Below, in pieces: positions 1 to 8,407 of a stretch of 54,044 nt of DNA (its first letter is position 1; each line of letters begins with the position of its first letter). Made by a program: the position numbers and the translations under genes. Origin of the DNA: Bacteroidales bacterium (lineage in GTDB: Bacteria; Bacteroidota; Bacteroidia; Bacteroidales; P3); assembly GCA_017530105.1 (NCBI GenBank), contig JAFXMW010000121.1, positions 1-54,044 on the forward strand, in the 5' to 3' direction. The notes beneath the pieces are model-generated. The model worked only from the letters and a program-made list of their open reading frames with translations. It was not told the DNA's origin and ran no database searches.

Positions 1-2
1 GT

Positions 3-194
3 CACCTGTCACTCTACCTCAACGTCAAGGATGTCTTCAACACCTACTCGCGTTCCTCAGCCAACACCAACCCCTACCTCTCAAGCAACTCCACCACCCG
101 CTACAGCTCGCGCTACATCTCCTTCGGCGTTACCGTCCGCCTCGGCAAGATGGAACTCGAGAGCAAGGCCCGCATGGGTGGACAGGAGAAATGA
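3..194 (+). CDS. Outer-membrane beta-barrel protein, C-terminal fragment
   Basis: An open frame enters from the left edge and stops with TGA at 192-194, leaving 63 residues. It shows alternating hydrophobic/polar strands, the motif LNVKDVFNT near its start, and the closing strand SFGVTVRLGKMELE. This is how the last strands of Bacteroidetes TonB-dependent or outer membrane beta-barrel family proteins look: a 'xDVFN' turn, then a final amphipathic strand. The residues after the strand (ESKARMGGQEK) are a short charged tail. The substrate cannot be inferred because the plug and most of the barrel lie outside the window. Codon use is C-rich at third positions, like the neighbouring plus-strand genes. 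Confidence 0.75.
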   Translation, partial: HLSLYLNVKDVFNTYSRSSANTNPYLSSNSTTRYSSRYISFGVTVRLGKMELESKARMGGQEK

Positions 195-268
195 TTATCC
201 CCAAACATGTCATTGTTTTTTACCGATCTCAAGAAGAATCTCAATGTCCACAGCGGATTGTCCATAGA

Positions 269-298
269 GAACCGCAAGCGGTTCATTAGTGGGTTTTT
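269..298 (+). terminator. Weak terminator after the barrel gene
   Basis: A 6-bp stem GAACCG / CGGTTC closes over a CAAG loop at 269-284. A GGGTTTTT run follows at 291-298, separated by 7 bases. Spacing is looser than in a textbook intrinsic terminator. Confidence 0.3.
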
Positions 299-324
299 CA
301 GGCATCGTGTGCAATCTAACATGT

Positions 325-446
325 CATAAAAGGCAGACGCCCACCGACATGGTGGGCGAATGTCAATATTGACTTGTCGTCATGCACAGCATTCCTATTC
401 CTCGCGGGTTGCTCCCCAGCAGAGCCCGCTATGCTTCAGAATGCGA
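325..446 (-). ncRNA. Candidate small RNA beside clpC
   Basis: A minus-strand promoter-like pair at 450-480 would start transcription near 446. Downstream the sequence can fold: GCATTC pairs with GAATGC, enclosing GCGGGCTC paired with GAGC and CCCGC across a two-base bulge. It ends in an 8-bp hairpin CGCCCACC / GGTGGGCG (338-358) followed by TCTGCCTTTTAT. No start codon with a credible reading frame is present. I do not recognise the family: it lacks tmRNA and SRP landmarks, and I cannot confirm 6S. It may instead be a long untranslated leader or simply unused DNA. Confidence 0.3.
338..358 (-). terminator. GC-rich hairpin, possible small-RNA terminator
   Basis: A perfect 8-bp stem CGCCCACC / GGTGGGCG has a 5-base loop. 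Read on the minus strand it is followed by an interrupted T-run (CCTTTTAT), so termination would run leftwards. No T-run follows on the plus strand. Confidence 0.35.
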
Positions 447-449
447 GGG

Positions 450-480
450 CAAAAATACTAAATATTTTTTATCCGACCAA
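450..480 (-). promoter_or_regulatory. Bacteroidetes-type promoter, leftward
   Basis: On the minus strand TTG (480-478) is followed after 20 bases by TATTTTTG (457-450), matching TTG / TAnnTTTG. No protein gene starts downstream of it before the barrel gene's 3' end, which is why a small RNA is proposed. Confidence 0.4.
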
Positions 481-498
481 ACGGTCATACGAAATATC

Positions 499-558
499 AG
501 CCTGCAATTTGACTATTAGAACAAAAATTGCAATTTTTAGCCTGCAATTTGACTATTA
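499..558. repeat. Twin 20-bp repeats flanking a palindrome
   Basis: The same 20 bases (beginning agcctgcaat) occur at 499-518 and 539-558, exactly 40 bases apart. The 16-bp perfect palindrome aaaaattgcaattttt (523-538) sits between them. Direct copies around a dyad resemble a protein-binding array, but no regulator is known for it. Confidence 0.6.
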
Positions 559-593
559 CGCCAGTTTTTTTGCTGCCTTCTCTTTTGGAGAAA

Positions 594-630
594 GCAAAGC
601 CTAGCAACGGCAAGCGTTGCTAGGCTTTGC
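594..630 (-). terminator. clpC terminator hairpin
   Basis: A perfect 16-bp stem (594-609 with 615-630) closes over a 5-base loop, about 30 bases beyond the clpC stop. On the minus strand it is followed by TTTCTCC, a short T-run. Its length makes it the strongest hairpin in this stretch. Confidence 0.6.
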
Positions 631-660
631 TATCGAAAGGCATTCACTGGATGCCCTTCT

Positions 661-3297
661 TCACGCTTCGACTGGCGAGGCTTCACTGAGGGCGGCATCA
701 AACTGGTGGCTGGTGTCGCCTTTTTCGATGGTGAAGGTGAGGCTTTCGGTCTTGTCGTCGTCGTCGAGGGCGGTGATGTGGATGGTGTCGCCCGGGAGAA
801 GGTCGGCTTTGATTATCTCGTCGGCGAGGTCGTCTTCGATGTAGTGCTGGATGGCGCGCTTGAGGGGTCTGGCTCCGTACTGTTCATCCCAGCCTTTGTG
901 GAGAATGAAGTCTTTGGCTTTGTCGTCAATATCAATGCCATATCCCATATTCTGCACCCGCTTAAACAGTCCCTTTAATTCAATTTCAATAATCTTATGA
1001 ATATCGGCTCTTTGCAAACTATTGAAGAACACAATGTCATCAATGCGGTTAAGGAATTCAGGGGCAAATTTCTTCTTCATCTCCTTGTCAATAACCGACC
1101 TCTCCAATGAAGCCCTTTCGGCCTCGCGGGCGGCAGTGTTGAATCCAACGCCGGTGCCGAAATCTTTCAACTGTCGGGTACCGATATTTGAGGTCATGAT
1201 GATGATGGTATTCTTGAAGTCCACCTTGCGACCCAAGCCGTCGGTCAGTTGGCCATCGTCAAGCACCTGCAGCAAAACGTTAAACACATCGGGATGTGCT
1301 TTTTCAATCTCGTCGAGCAAGATAATGGAGTAGGGCTTACGTCGCACCTTTTCAGTAAGCTGTCCACCTTCCTCATATCCCACATAGCCTGGAGGTGCTC
1401 CGATAAGACGCGAAACGGCAAACTTCTCCATGTATTCACTCATGTCGATGCGAATCATGTTTGCCTCGCTCTCGAAGAGATATTTAGCCAACACTTTGGT
1501 CAAGTAAGTCTTTCCAACGCCTGTGGGTCCCACAAAAATAAAGGAACCAATAGGCCGGTTAGGATCTTTCAGCCCGGCGCGGTTTCGACGTATTGCTTTG
1601 GAAATCTGTTTGACGGCTTCATCCTGTCCCACTACGGTACCCTGCAGTTCACTCTCCATTTGAAGCAAGCGGGTGCTCTCGCTGGCGGCAATACGCTGCA
1701 CCGGAACACCGGTCATCATGGCCACCACCTGCGCCACATCCTGTTCGGTGACAAAAGGACGCTGGTCGCGGTCATCGGTCTCCCATTGGCGTTTGCGCAT
1801 AGCCAGTTTTTCGCGCAGTTCTCGTTCCTGGTCGCGGTATTCTGCGGCTTCGTTGTAGCTCTTCCTTGCCAGCACCTCCTTCTTCAAACCCTCAATCCTG
1901 GCAATCTCGTTTTCGAGGGCAATAATGTCGGCAGGCACTTTCACATGCGAAATACGCACCCGGGCACCAGCCTCGTCGAGAGCGTCAATTGCCTTGTCGG
2001 GCAACAGACGGTCGCTGACATAACGTTCGGTCAATGCTATGCAGGATTTGAGTGCCTCGTCGGTATATTGCACAAGGTGGTGATCCTCATATTTGGTCTT
2101 GATATTTTTCAAGATGGCAAGAGTCTCCTGTGGAGTTGTTGCTTCAACCAATATCTTCTGGAATCTCCTTTCCAAAGCCCCGTCTTTTTCAATATACTGA
2201 CGATATTCATCCAAGGTGGTTGTTCCGATGCATTGTATTTCGCCACGGGCCAAGGCTGGCTTGAACATATTGGAAGCATCAAGTGAGCCGCTGGCACTTC
2301 CAGCTCCCACAATGGTGTGTATCTCGTCAATAAAGATAATGATGTCGGGGTTTTTCTCCAGCTCGTTGAGTACAGCCTTCATCCTTTCCTCAAACTGGCC
2401 GCGGTATTTGGTGCCTGCCACCAGCGAAGCCAAATCGAGGGAAATGACCCGCTTGTCATACAAAGTCCTTGGCACACGACCCTCCACAATCCGGGTGGCA
2501 AGACCTTCGGCAATGGCACTCTTACCCACACCGGGTTCGCCTATTAAAATAGGATTGTTTTTCTTGCGACGGGAGAGTATTTGCGCAATGCGTTCCAGTT
2601 CACGCTCGCGTCCCACAATGGGGTCGAGTTTCCCATCACGAGCCATCTGTGTCAAATCGCGTCCAAAATTCTCCAAGGCGGGAGTCTTGCTCTCCGACTT
2701 TGCGCTTCCACTGCCGGAGCTAAAGGCTCCACCGGGGCGGCGCAACTGGTCATCGTCAGGGTCGGCATACGGATCGTCATTATCATCGTCGCTGGTCTGA
2801 GCCCGGAAATCGGGTAGGGGAGTGGAAAAATCCCCCGGCGAGACAGAGGGAGGGATGTTGCCGGTACTTTGCAGATACTCAATGCAGCGTTTGTGATCCA
2901 CACCCGCCTGCTGCAAAATCTGAGCCACGGTGTTTTCTCCTTCCTGCAGCATGGCAAGGAAAATATGAATAGTGTGTATTTCCCGTGACTTCAGTCGGGT
3001 GCTCTCGAGAAAACTGAGGCGCAAAATCTTCTCTGTCTGACGCAGCATAGGTATTTCGCTGTCTATACTGAAACGGACATCGCTGTCAATTTGTCCGATT
3101 ATCGATTCAATGCGCGATTTCACCGCAGGCAAATCCACATCCATCTTCTGCAGCATCTGTACGGTTGACGAGTTAGGCTCGCGCAGGATGCCGAGAAAAA
3201 GATGCTCGACTCCTATAGCCCCGTTCTTCAGCCTTATAGCCTCGTCTCGGCTATTGGCTATCGCTTGTTTTGCGTGTTCTGATAATTTAGGTTCCAT
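661..3297 (-). CDS. clpC: ATP-dependent Clp protease ATP-binding subunit ClpC
   Basis: This is a HSP100/Clp AAA+ unfoldase that feeds proteins to ClpP in the cytoplasm. The 878 residues carry double Clp-N repeats (about 5-145), an acidic linker (DDDNDDPYADPDDD, about 170-183), a first ATPase with Walker A GEPGVGKS (253-260) and Walker B IIFIDE (about 319-324), a UVR-type middle segment (about 465-500), and a second ATPase with GPTGVGKT (590-597) and LLDEIEKAHPD (about 660-670). VGF at 717-719 is the ClpP-docking loop of ClpC proteins, so it should act with ClpP rather than as a pure disaggregase like ClpB. It is transcribed away from gyrA and ends in its own hairpin. Length and domain order are normal for the family. 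Confidence 0.96.
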   Translation of the reverse strand: MEPKLSEHAKQAIANSRDEAIRLKNGAIGVEHLFLGILREPNSSTVQMLQKMDVDLPAVKSRIESIIGQIDSDVRFSIDSEIPMLRQTEKILRLSFLESTRLKSREIHTIHIFLAMLQEGENTVAQILQQAGVDHKRCIEYLQSTGNIPPSVSPGDFSTPLPDFRAQTSDDDNDDPYADPDDDQLRRPGGAFSSGSGSAKSESKTPALENFGRDLTQMARDGKLDPIVGRERELERIAQILSRRKKNNPILIGEPGVGKSAIAEGLATRIVEGRVPRTLYDKRVISLDLASLVAGTKYRGQFEERMKAVLNELEKNPDIIIFIDEIHTIVGAGSASGSLDASNMFKPALARGEIQCIGTTTLDEYRQYIEKDGALERRFQKILVEATTPQETLAILKNIKTKYEDHHLVQYTDEALKSCIALTERYVSDRLLPDKAIDALDEAGARVRISHVKVPADIIALENEIARIEGLKKEVLARKSYNEAAEYRDQERELREKLAMRKRQWETDDRDQRPFVTEQDVAQVVAMMTGVPVQRIAASESTRLLQMESELQGTVVGQDEAVKQISKAIRRNRAGLKDPNRPIGSFIFVGPTGVGKTYLTKVLAKYLFESEANMIRIDMSEYMEKFAVSRLIGAPPGYVGYEEGGQLTEKVRRKPYSIILLDEIEKAHPDVFNVLLQVLDDGQLTDGLGRKVDFKNTIIIMTSNIGTRQLKDFGTGVGFNTAAREAERASLERSVIDKEMKKKFAPEFLNRIDDIVFFNSLQRADIHKIIEIELKGLFKRVQNMGYGIDIDDKAKDFILHKGWDEQYGARPLKRAIQHYIEDDLADEIIKADLLPGDTIHITALDDDDKTESLTFTIEKGDTSHQFDAALSEASPVEA

Positions 3298-3392
3298 TGT
3301 GTTTTTAAAGGAATTGCAGATTTCTTTATTCCCGGATTGTCAGCATGTCAAAATGTCCGAGATTCAGTCTATCTGGTTGTCCATTCAAAATG

Positions 3393-3422
3393 CAAAATTA
3401 CTACAAAAAGAGTATACTGCAA
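3393..3422 (-). promoter_or_regulatory. Putative clpC promoter
   Basis: On the minus strand TTG (3422-3420), 19 bases, then TAATTTTG (3400-3393). This fits TTG / TAnnTTTG and gives a leader of roughly 90 bases before the clpC ATG. Confidence 0.5.
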
Positions 3423-3577
3423 CTTCCATGCCACAATTATTTTCAACACGTCATTGTTGGTTACACACACCGCACCCCTTGCAATGGCAGTCCCGGCAAC
3501 ACTGCAACGCGTTTTTTCATTCCACCAAATGTTAATAAATATATGGTATAATATCGTATTATTTCAGAAAAAATTCG

Positions 3578-3585
3578 TATCTTTG
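3578..3585 (+). promoter_or_regulatory. Putative gyrA promoter (-7 box)
   Basis: TATCTTTG matches TAnnTTTG exactly and lies 61 bases before the gyrA ATG. No clear TTG is seen about 19 bases upstream. Confidence 0.55.
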
Positions 3586-3646
3586 TATTTTAAATGCAAC
3601 AAAATATTGCTATTTTACACCTGAAACACAACAAAATAAGTAAGAG

Positions 3647-6178
3647 ATGATTTCTGAAAATGAAAAAATAACGCGTGTAGACATTGAAACTACCATGAAG
3701 ACTGCCTATATCGACTATGCCATGTCGGTCATCGTGTCACGCGCGTTACCCGATGTCAGAGACGGCCTCAAACCCGTCCAACGGCGCATCCTTTACGCCA
3801 TGAACGACATGGGAATGTTCTACAATACCAGTTACCGCAAATCCGCCACCGTGGTAGGTGAAGTGCTTGGCCAGTACCACCCTCACGGCGACTCCTCGGT
3901 CTACTTTGCCATGGTTCGTATGGCACAGCCCTGGAACATGCGCTATCCCATGGTCGACGGACAGGGTAACTTCGGCAGCATCGACGGCGACAGCCCTGCA
4001 GCCATGCGTTACACCGAGTGTCGCATGGAGCAAATAGCCAACGAAATGATGGCCGACATCAAGAAGGACACTGTCGACATGATGCCCACCTACACCAACG
4101 AGCGCGAAGAACCCACCGTCCTTCCCGCACGCGTCCCCAACCTCCTTGTCAACGGCTCCAACGGTATCGCCGTGGGTATGGCAACCAACATGCCCACCCA
4201 CAACCTCCGCGAAGTCCTCAATGGTTGCATAGCCTACATCGACAATAACGACATCACTGTCGAGGAACTCATGCAATATGTCAAAGCCCCCGACTTCCCC
4301 GGCGGCGGCACCATCTACGGCTACAACGGTGTACGCGACGCCTACACCACTGGCCGCGGCAGTGTGGTGCTGCGTGCCGACACCACCATCGATGTGGACA
4401 ACAAAGGCCGCAACATTATCGTTGCCCACACCATTCCTTACGGTGTCAACAAAAGCGAAATGATCAAACGTCAGGCCCAATTGGTCAAAGACGGCAAAAT
4501 CGTCGGCATTACCGACATCCGCGACGAGTCCGACAAAGAGGGCACCCGTGTAGTCTACATGTTGCGCCACGATGTTGTGCCCAACGTCATTCTAAACAAA
4601 CTCTTCCAACTCAGCGAACTGCAAAGTTCCTTTGCCGTCAACAACATCGCCCTTGTGCATGGCCGTCCCATGCTGCTCAACCTCAAAGACCTCATCCAGA
4701 ATTTCGTTGAGCACCGCGAAGAAGTGGTCACCCGCCGTACCAAATTCGACATGGCCGAAGCCGAACGCCGCGCCCACCTCCTCGAAGGATTCCTCCGTGC
4801 CATCGACATCATCGACGAAATCATTCAACTCATCAAACGTTCCAAATCCGTCGAAGAAGCCCGCCAAGGCCTCATGGACACCTGGCAGTTCAGTGACCTC
4901 CAAGCCCAAGCCATTGTCGAGATGCGCCTGCGCCAACTCACTGGCATGGAACGTCAGAAACTGCAAGACGAATACGACGAGAAACTCCGCTTCATTGCCC
5001 GCTGCAAAGAAATCCTCGGCGACAAGAACGAACTCTTCGGAGTCATCAAAGGTGAGCTGGAAGAAATACGTGACAAATACGGCGACGACCGCCGCACAGC
5101 CATCCGCTACGAAGCCTCCAACTTCCGCATCGAAGACACCATCCCCAACGACCAAGTGGTCATCACCATCTCCCACATGGGCTACATCAAGCGCACTCTC
5201 CTCAACGAATACCGTGCGCAGACTCGCGGAGGAGTTGGATCGAAAGGCAGCTCGGTGCGCAGCGAAGACTTTGTCGAACATATCTTCATGTGCACCAACC
5301 ACAACTACCTCCTGTTCTTCACCGAGAAAGGCCGTTGCTACTGGATGCGCGCCTTCGAAGTGCCCGAAGGGGAAAAGAACGCCAAAGGCCGCCCCATCCT
5401 CAATATGATTAATATCGAGCCCGACGACAAAGTCAAGGCCTATGTCAACGTGGAGAACCTCACCGATGCCGACTACCTCAACAACCACTTTATTGTCATG
5501 TGCACCAAAAACGGCATAGTGAAAAAATCCTCGCTCGAAAATTATTCGCGTCCCCGCACCAACGGCATCATCGCCGTCGGAATACGCGAAGGCGACGAAC
5601 TCATCTCCGCACTCCTTACCGACGGCAACTGCGAACTCCTCCTGGCCTCGAAGAACGGCAAAATGGTGCGGTGTGACGAAAGCGAGTTCCGCGAAATGGG
5701 ACGCGGTGCTTCGGGTGTAAAAGGTATCACTCTCGAAGGCGACGACGACGCCGTAATAGGAATGTTGGCTTCCAATAACGAAAACGACAACATCCTTGTC
5801 GTTTCTGAAACAGGCTTCGGCAAACGCTCCGAACTCAAAGAATACCGCAAAACCCACCGCGGCAGCAAAGGCGTCATGACCCTTAAAGTTACCGACAAAA
5901 CCGGCGGACTCATTGCCGTAACCAATGTCAACGACGAAGAGGACCTCATGATTATCAATCGCTCAGGCATCACCATCCGCATGAAAGTCAGCGAACTCCG
6001 TGTCCTTGGCCGCAACACCCAAGGTGTCAAACTCATCAATCTGAGGGGTAAGGATTTCATCGCCTCCATTACCAAGGTGCCGACCGACAACGAAGAAGAA
6101 TCCCAGCCCGCCACCGAAGGCGAAACCACCGACTCCCCAACCACCGACACTCCTCCCGAAACTCCCGAAAACGAGTAG
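3647..6178 (+). CDS. gyrA: DNA gyrase subunit A
   Basis: The breakage-reunion subunit of gyrase, which introduces negative supercoils together with GyrB. The catalytic tyrosine is Y122 in AAMRYTE, the same number as in E. coli. The quinolone pocket reads [10 protein letters not shown]: Ser83 is kept, but the position of E. coli Asp87 is Phe. The C-terminal wrapping domain carries a diverged GyrA box ([10 protein letters not shown]), and the protein ends in an acidic Glu/Thr/Pro-rich tail of about 30 residues. The 843-residue length is normal. The Ser-containing pocket and GyrA box favour GyrA over ParC. The TPR gene follows 83 bases downstream on the same strand and may be co-transcribed. Confidence 0.95.
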   Translation: MISENEKITRVDIETTMKTAYIDYAMSVIVSRALPDVRDGLKPVQRRILYAMNDMGMFYNTSYRKSATVVGEVLGQYHPHGDSSVYFAMVRMAQPWNMRYPMVDGQGNFGSIDGDSPAAMRYTECRMEQIANEMMADIKKDTVDMMPTYTNEREEPTVLPARVPNLLVNGSNGIAVGMATNMPTHNLREVLNGCIAYIDNNDITVEELMQYVKAPDFPGGGTIYGYNGVRDAYTTGRGSVVLRADTTIDVDNKGRNIIVAHTIPYGVNKSEMIKRQAQLVKDGKIVGITDIRDESDKEGTRVVYMLRHDVVPNVILNKLFQLSELQSSFAVNNIALVHGRPMLLNLKDLIQNFVEHREEVVTRRTKFDMAEAERRAHLLEGFLRAIDIIDEIIQLIKRSKSVEEARQGLMDTWQFSDLQAQAIVEMRLRQLTGMERQKLQDEYDEKLRFIARCKEILGDKNELFGVIKGELEEIRDKYGDDRRTAIRYEASNFRIEDTIPNDQVVITISHMGYIKRTLLNEYRAQTRGGVGSKGSSVRSEDFVEHIFMCTNHNYLLFFTEKGRCYWMRAFEVPEGEKNAKGRPILNMINIEPDDKVKAYVNVENLTDADYLNNHFIVMCTKNGIVKKSSLENYSRPRTNGIIAVGIREGDELISALLTDGNCELLLASKNGKMVRCDESEFREMGRGASGVKGITLEGDDDAVIGMLASNNENDNILVVSETGFGKRSELKEYRKTHRGSKGVMTLKVTDKTGGLIAVTNVNDEEDLMIINRSGITIRMKVSELRVLGRNTQGVKLINLRGKDFIASITKVPTDNEEESQPATEGETTDSPTTDTPPETPENE

Positions 6179-6261
6179 GGGAGAAGACCTGCTGCAATAA
6201 TTCATTAACAATAGATACATAATATAAACAAAATAGAAATACAAACTTAAAATTCAATATC

Positions 6262-7485
6262 ATGAAGAAAATTGCTTTAATGCTGGCTCTTGTAGTCATC
6301 GGTTATGCAGCCGGAGCACAGTCACTGAATGTCTCCAGCGCACGCGAAGCCCAAAACAGAGGCTATTTAGACAAAGCTAAAAAACTTATCGACCCCGCCT
6401 GCGAGCACGAGCAGACTCGCAACGATGCCAAAACCTGGTACTATGCAGGTTTCATCTATGCCTCCATCGGCGGCGAAGCCGAAAAGCCCAAGTCAAAGTA
6501 CAAAAACCTTGACCCCGACTGGCTCGTCAAATGCAAAAATGCCGCTCTCCGTTGCAAAGAACTCGACACCGAGAAAGAATACGCCGAGGGCAACAACGCC
6601 ACCCTTGCTTTCGTAGGCAATGAATACTACAAAAAAGCCATTGGCGTCTTCAACCAGCAACAATGGGACGAAGCCATGGCATTATGCGAGGAATCTGTCA
6701 AAATCTTCAACGAGTGCGGCAAGAAAGAATTCGCCTCCGAGTCCTACCTGCTCGCCGGCAAAGCTGCCATCTATGCCCACAACAACGAAGCTATCCTGAA
6801 ATACTTCAAACCGCTTGTCCGCACCCGCACCAAAGAGCAACTCGTCTACAAGACCCTCTTTGACCTTTACAAAAACAGCGGGGATACCAACGAAGCCATC
6901 AAAGTCGCCCAGAACTACGCCAAAGCCGCCAAAGACGACTTCAACGCCAACATGATGCTGGCCGAAGCCTTCCTGCTGAAAGGCGACCTTGAACACGGCA
7001 ACGAGGAAATCCAGAAAGCCCTTGACAAAACCGTCGACAAACCCGACATCCACTCCGGCCTTCTTGCCGCTGCCGGTGCCGTCTTCGAAGGTGTCAACGA
7101 CTACGAAAATGCCGAATTGCGCTACAAAGAGTCCATCAAAGCCATGCCCAACCAGTTCCTTGCCAACTTTGGCCTTGGCAAAATGCTCTACAACCGCGCC
7201 GTCGACAAACTGACCGAAGCCAACAACGTTCCCCCTGACGATGAGACCGGACTCTACGAAAAGCTCAACAACGAGTGCAAAGACTTCTTCCGTCAGTCAA
7301 TTCCTTACTTCAACAGCGCCATAAGCTACATCGACAACCTCAATGAAGAAGGAAAATCCATGAACCGCGCCAACCTCTACCACTGCCTCAACGCTCTCAA
7401 CACGGTCTATGCCCGCCTTGAGATGTACGACGAACTAAAACCCGTCAAAGCACGTATCGAAGAGCTGCAAAAGGCTGCACAATAA
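6262..7485 (+). CDS. Exported tetratricopeptide-repeat protein
   Basis: A 407-residue protein with a signal peptide (ALMLALVVIGYAAGA, cleavage near residue 19) and helical TPR-like repeats through to the end, for example the segment DYENAELRYKESIKAMPN. It has no lipobox, so it is probably periplasmic. TPR proteins act as assembly or docking scaffolds, and the partner here is unknown. It follows gyrA closely, a pairing I recall from other Bacteroidales. The C-terminal hundred residues are duplicated in the next gene. Codon use is rich in C-ending codons, unlike that copy. Confidence 0.7.
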   Translation: MKKIALMLALVVIGYAAGAQSLNVSSAREAQNRGYLDKAKKLIDPACEHEQTRNDAKTWYYAGFIYASIGGEAEKPKSKYKNLDPDWLVKCKNAALRCKELDTEKEYAEGNNATLAFVGNEYYKKAIGVFNQQQWDEAMALCEESVKIFNECGKKEFASESYLLAGKAAIYAHNNEAILKYFKPLVRTRTKEQLVYKTLFDLYKNSGDTNEAIKVAQNYAKAAKDDFNANMMLAEAFLLKGDLEHGNEEIQKALDKTVDKPDIHSGLLAAAGAVFEGVNDYENAELRYKESIKAMPNQFLANFGLGKMLYNRAVDKLTEANNVPPDDETGLYEKLNNECKDFFRQSIPYFNSAISYIDNLNEEGKSMNRANLYHCLNALNTVYARLEMYDELKPVKARIEELQKAAQ

Positions 7486-7519
7486 TCCATTAAATAAACA
7501 CTATTTCAAAACTATCATC

Positions 7520-7891
7520 ATGGAAAACAAACTTGATAACATTCAGATGGCCATTGCCAGAGCCGTTGACCATCCCGAACTGAACTTCAATGTCGGCAAG
7601 ATGTATTACAACAACGCCATCGACAAACTGATTGGAAACAACAAGATTCCCAACTTTGTCCACAACGGCTCCAATTTTAAAGTCAACGAAGAGAGTAACA
7701 TGCTTTTCAAACAGTCCATTCCTTACTTTAAGAATGCCATAAAATATTACGACAGCCTTGATGATAAGGATAAGGATGAAAACCGCAATAATCTGTACCA
7801 CTGCCTTTACTCCCTTAGCACAGTTTATATCCGTCTTGGGATGTATGACGAACTAAAACCTGTCAAAACCCGTATTGATGAAATGTATTAA
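7520..7891 (+). CDS. Truncated, diverged copy of the upstream TPR gene
   Basis: A 123-residue frame whose sequence parallels the end of the preceding protein: NFNVGKMYYNNAIDKL against NFGLGKMLYNRAVDKL, FKQSIPYFKNAI against FRQSIPYFNSAI, and the shared MYDELKPVK. Its first part (IQMAIARAVDHPEL) aligns with IQKALDKTVDKPDI of the parent, so about 38 parent residues, roughly one TPR unit, are missing in between. It has no signal peptide and is visibly more AT-rich than the parent. The intact frame argues against a plain pseudogene, but an export signal would be needed for the parental role. A terminator follows at once. Confidence 0.6.
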   Translation: MENKLDNIQMAIARAVDHPELNFNVGKMYYNNAIDKLIGNNKIPNFVHNGSNFKVNEESNMLFKQSIPYFKNAIKYYDSLDDKDKDENRNNLYHCLYSLSTVYIRLGMYDELKPVKTRIDEMY

Positions 7892-7920
7892 TCGGTTCTG
7901 AAAACAATAAACCAAACAAC

Positions 7921-7954
7921 AAAAAGAGGACTTCCGATAGGAAATCCTCTTTTT
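7921..7954 (+). terminator. Intrinsic terminator after the TPR genes
   Basis: AAAAAGAGGACTTCC (7921-7935) pairs with GGAAATCCTCTTTTT (7940-7954) around a GATA loop with one mismatch, and the T-run is part of the 3' arm. This is a strong bidirectional-looking terminator. Confidence 0.75.
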
Positions 7955-7967
7955 CTATAGGAGAAAC

Positions 7968-8072
7968 TTCGCTCGTTATTCGTCAGTTCTCCCATATTTC
8001 TCCCATATTTCTCCCATGCAGGATGGGAGAAATATGGGAGAAATAACCCTTATGTATGGAATATCGAGCGAA
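7968..8072. repeat. 105-bp nested palindromic element, copy A
   Basis: Outer inverted ends TTCGCTCG / CGAGCGAA enclose a long inner hairpin. An 11-base unit TTCTCCCATAT occurs three times on the left (7987-8017, the third shortened) and its complement ATGGGAGAAAT twice on the right (8023-8044). The inner stem is 20 bp perfect, extendable to 23, with a 5-base loop. A copy of equal length lies at 40647-40751. Neither copy encodes a protein. The form resembles a miniature inverted-repeat or REP-like element. Confidence 0.8.
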
Positions 8073-8144
8073 CCTTGAAGTTATTTTGTTATTTCAACGA
8101 TCCATGTAATATTAATTAATGAATGGATGTAAAAATGAACAAAA

Positions 8145-8282
8145 TCAAGAGGTTTTTACAAAATCAATACCGCAGAAAATAGTGAAAGCAACAAGCAATA
8201 TAATAATAATAGCAGCAGGCAAAATACAGCCTAATCGTAACGTCTTGAATAATTTATCCTTTTCTGATAATTCTTTTTTCAT
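8145..8282 (-). CDS. Small single-span membrane protein, paralog 1
   Basis: A 45-residue frame from ATG 8282 to TGA 8145: a charged start MKKELSEKDKLFKTLRLG, then a strongly hydrophobic span (CILPAAIIIILLVAFTIF) and a short polar end. TATATTTG sits only four bases before the ATG, so the message would be almost leaderless. The gene at 8408-8548 has the same plan: charged start, LGC or IGC just before the span, and a D near the end. I do not recognise the family. Two similar frames with matching 5' flanks are better evidence than either alone. Small toxins, regulators of membrane complexes or immunity peptides have such shapes, but nothing here decides. Confidence 0.5.
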   Translation of the reverse strand: MKKELSEKDKLFKTLRLGCILPAAIIIILLVAFTIFCGIDFVKTS

Positions 8283-8286
8283 AATG

Positions 8287-8294
8287 CAAATATA
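8287..8294 (-). promoter_or_regulatory. -7 box of small gene 1
   Basis: TATATTTG on the minus strand is followed by CATT and then the ATG. The flank from the box to the start codon is identical to that of small gene 2. Confidence 0.45.
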
Positions 8295-8407
8295 CACAAA
8301 AAATATAAGACTAATAAAATATTTGTAATCATGGTTGAGTATTGGCTCTTAAATGGACAATTATTACTATGAGTATCCATGTAATGATAAAAATTTCAAA
8401 AAATCAT

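Larger units (their letters stand above)
195..660. other. Gene-less stretch with repeats and hairpins
   Basis: No convincing protein-coding frame lies between the barrel gene and clpC. The stretch holds a weak hairpin plus T-run after the barrel gene (269-298), a GC-rich hairpin (338-358), a minus-strand promoter-like pair (450-480), twin 20-bp direct repeats around a 16-bp palindrome (499-558), and the clpC terminator (594-630). The promoter and the GC-rich hairpin could delimit a small RNA, described separately. Confidence 0.6.
3298..3646. other. clpC-gyrA divergent intergenic region
   Basis: These 349 bases separate the two divergent genes and hold one promoter-like pair per direction (3393-3422 leftward, 3578-3585 rightward). 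The rest, about 3423-3577, shows no gene and no strong repeat. Confidence 0.6.

Noticed and set aside
374-604. 76-residue frame with a Cys near residue 13 that looks like a lipobox
   Set aside because: It runs across the twin 20-bp repeats and the palindrome, has no promoter or conserved motif, and reads into the clpC terminator.
1249-2286. Long plus-strand frame opposite clpC
   Set aside because: It lies wholly within clpC on the other strand, its protein has no recognisable family, and clpC is certain.
4592-5857. 421-residue minus-strand frame opposite gyrA
   Set aside because: A mirror of the codon bias of gyrA; the residue make-up (Val/Phe/Asp/Glu runs) is that of antisense shadow frames.
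7987-8044. Tandem TTCTCCCATAT units as a CRISPR-like array
   Set aside because: Units are contiguous with no unique spacers, and no cas gene is present.
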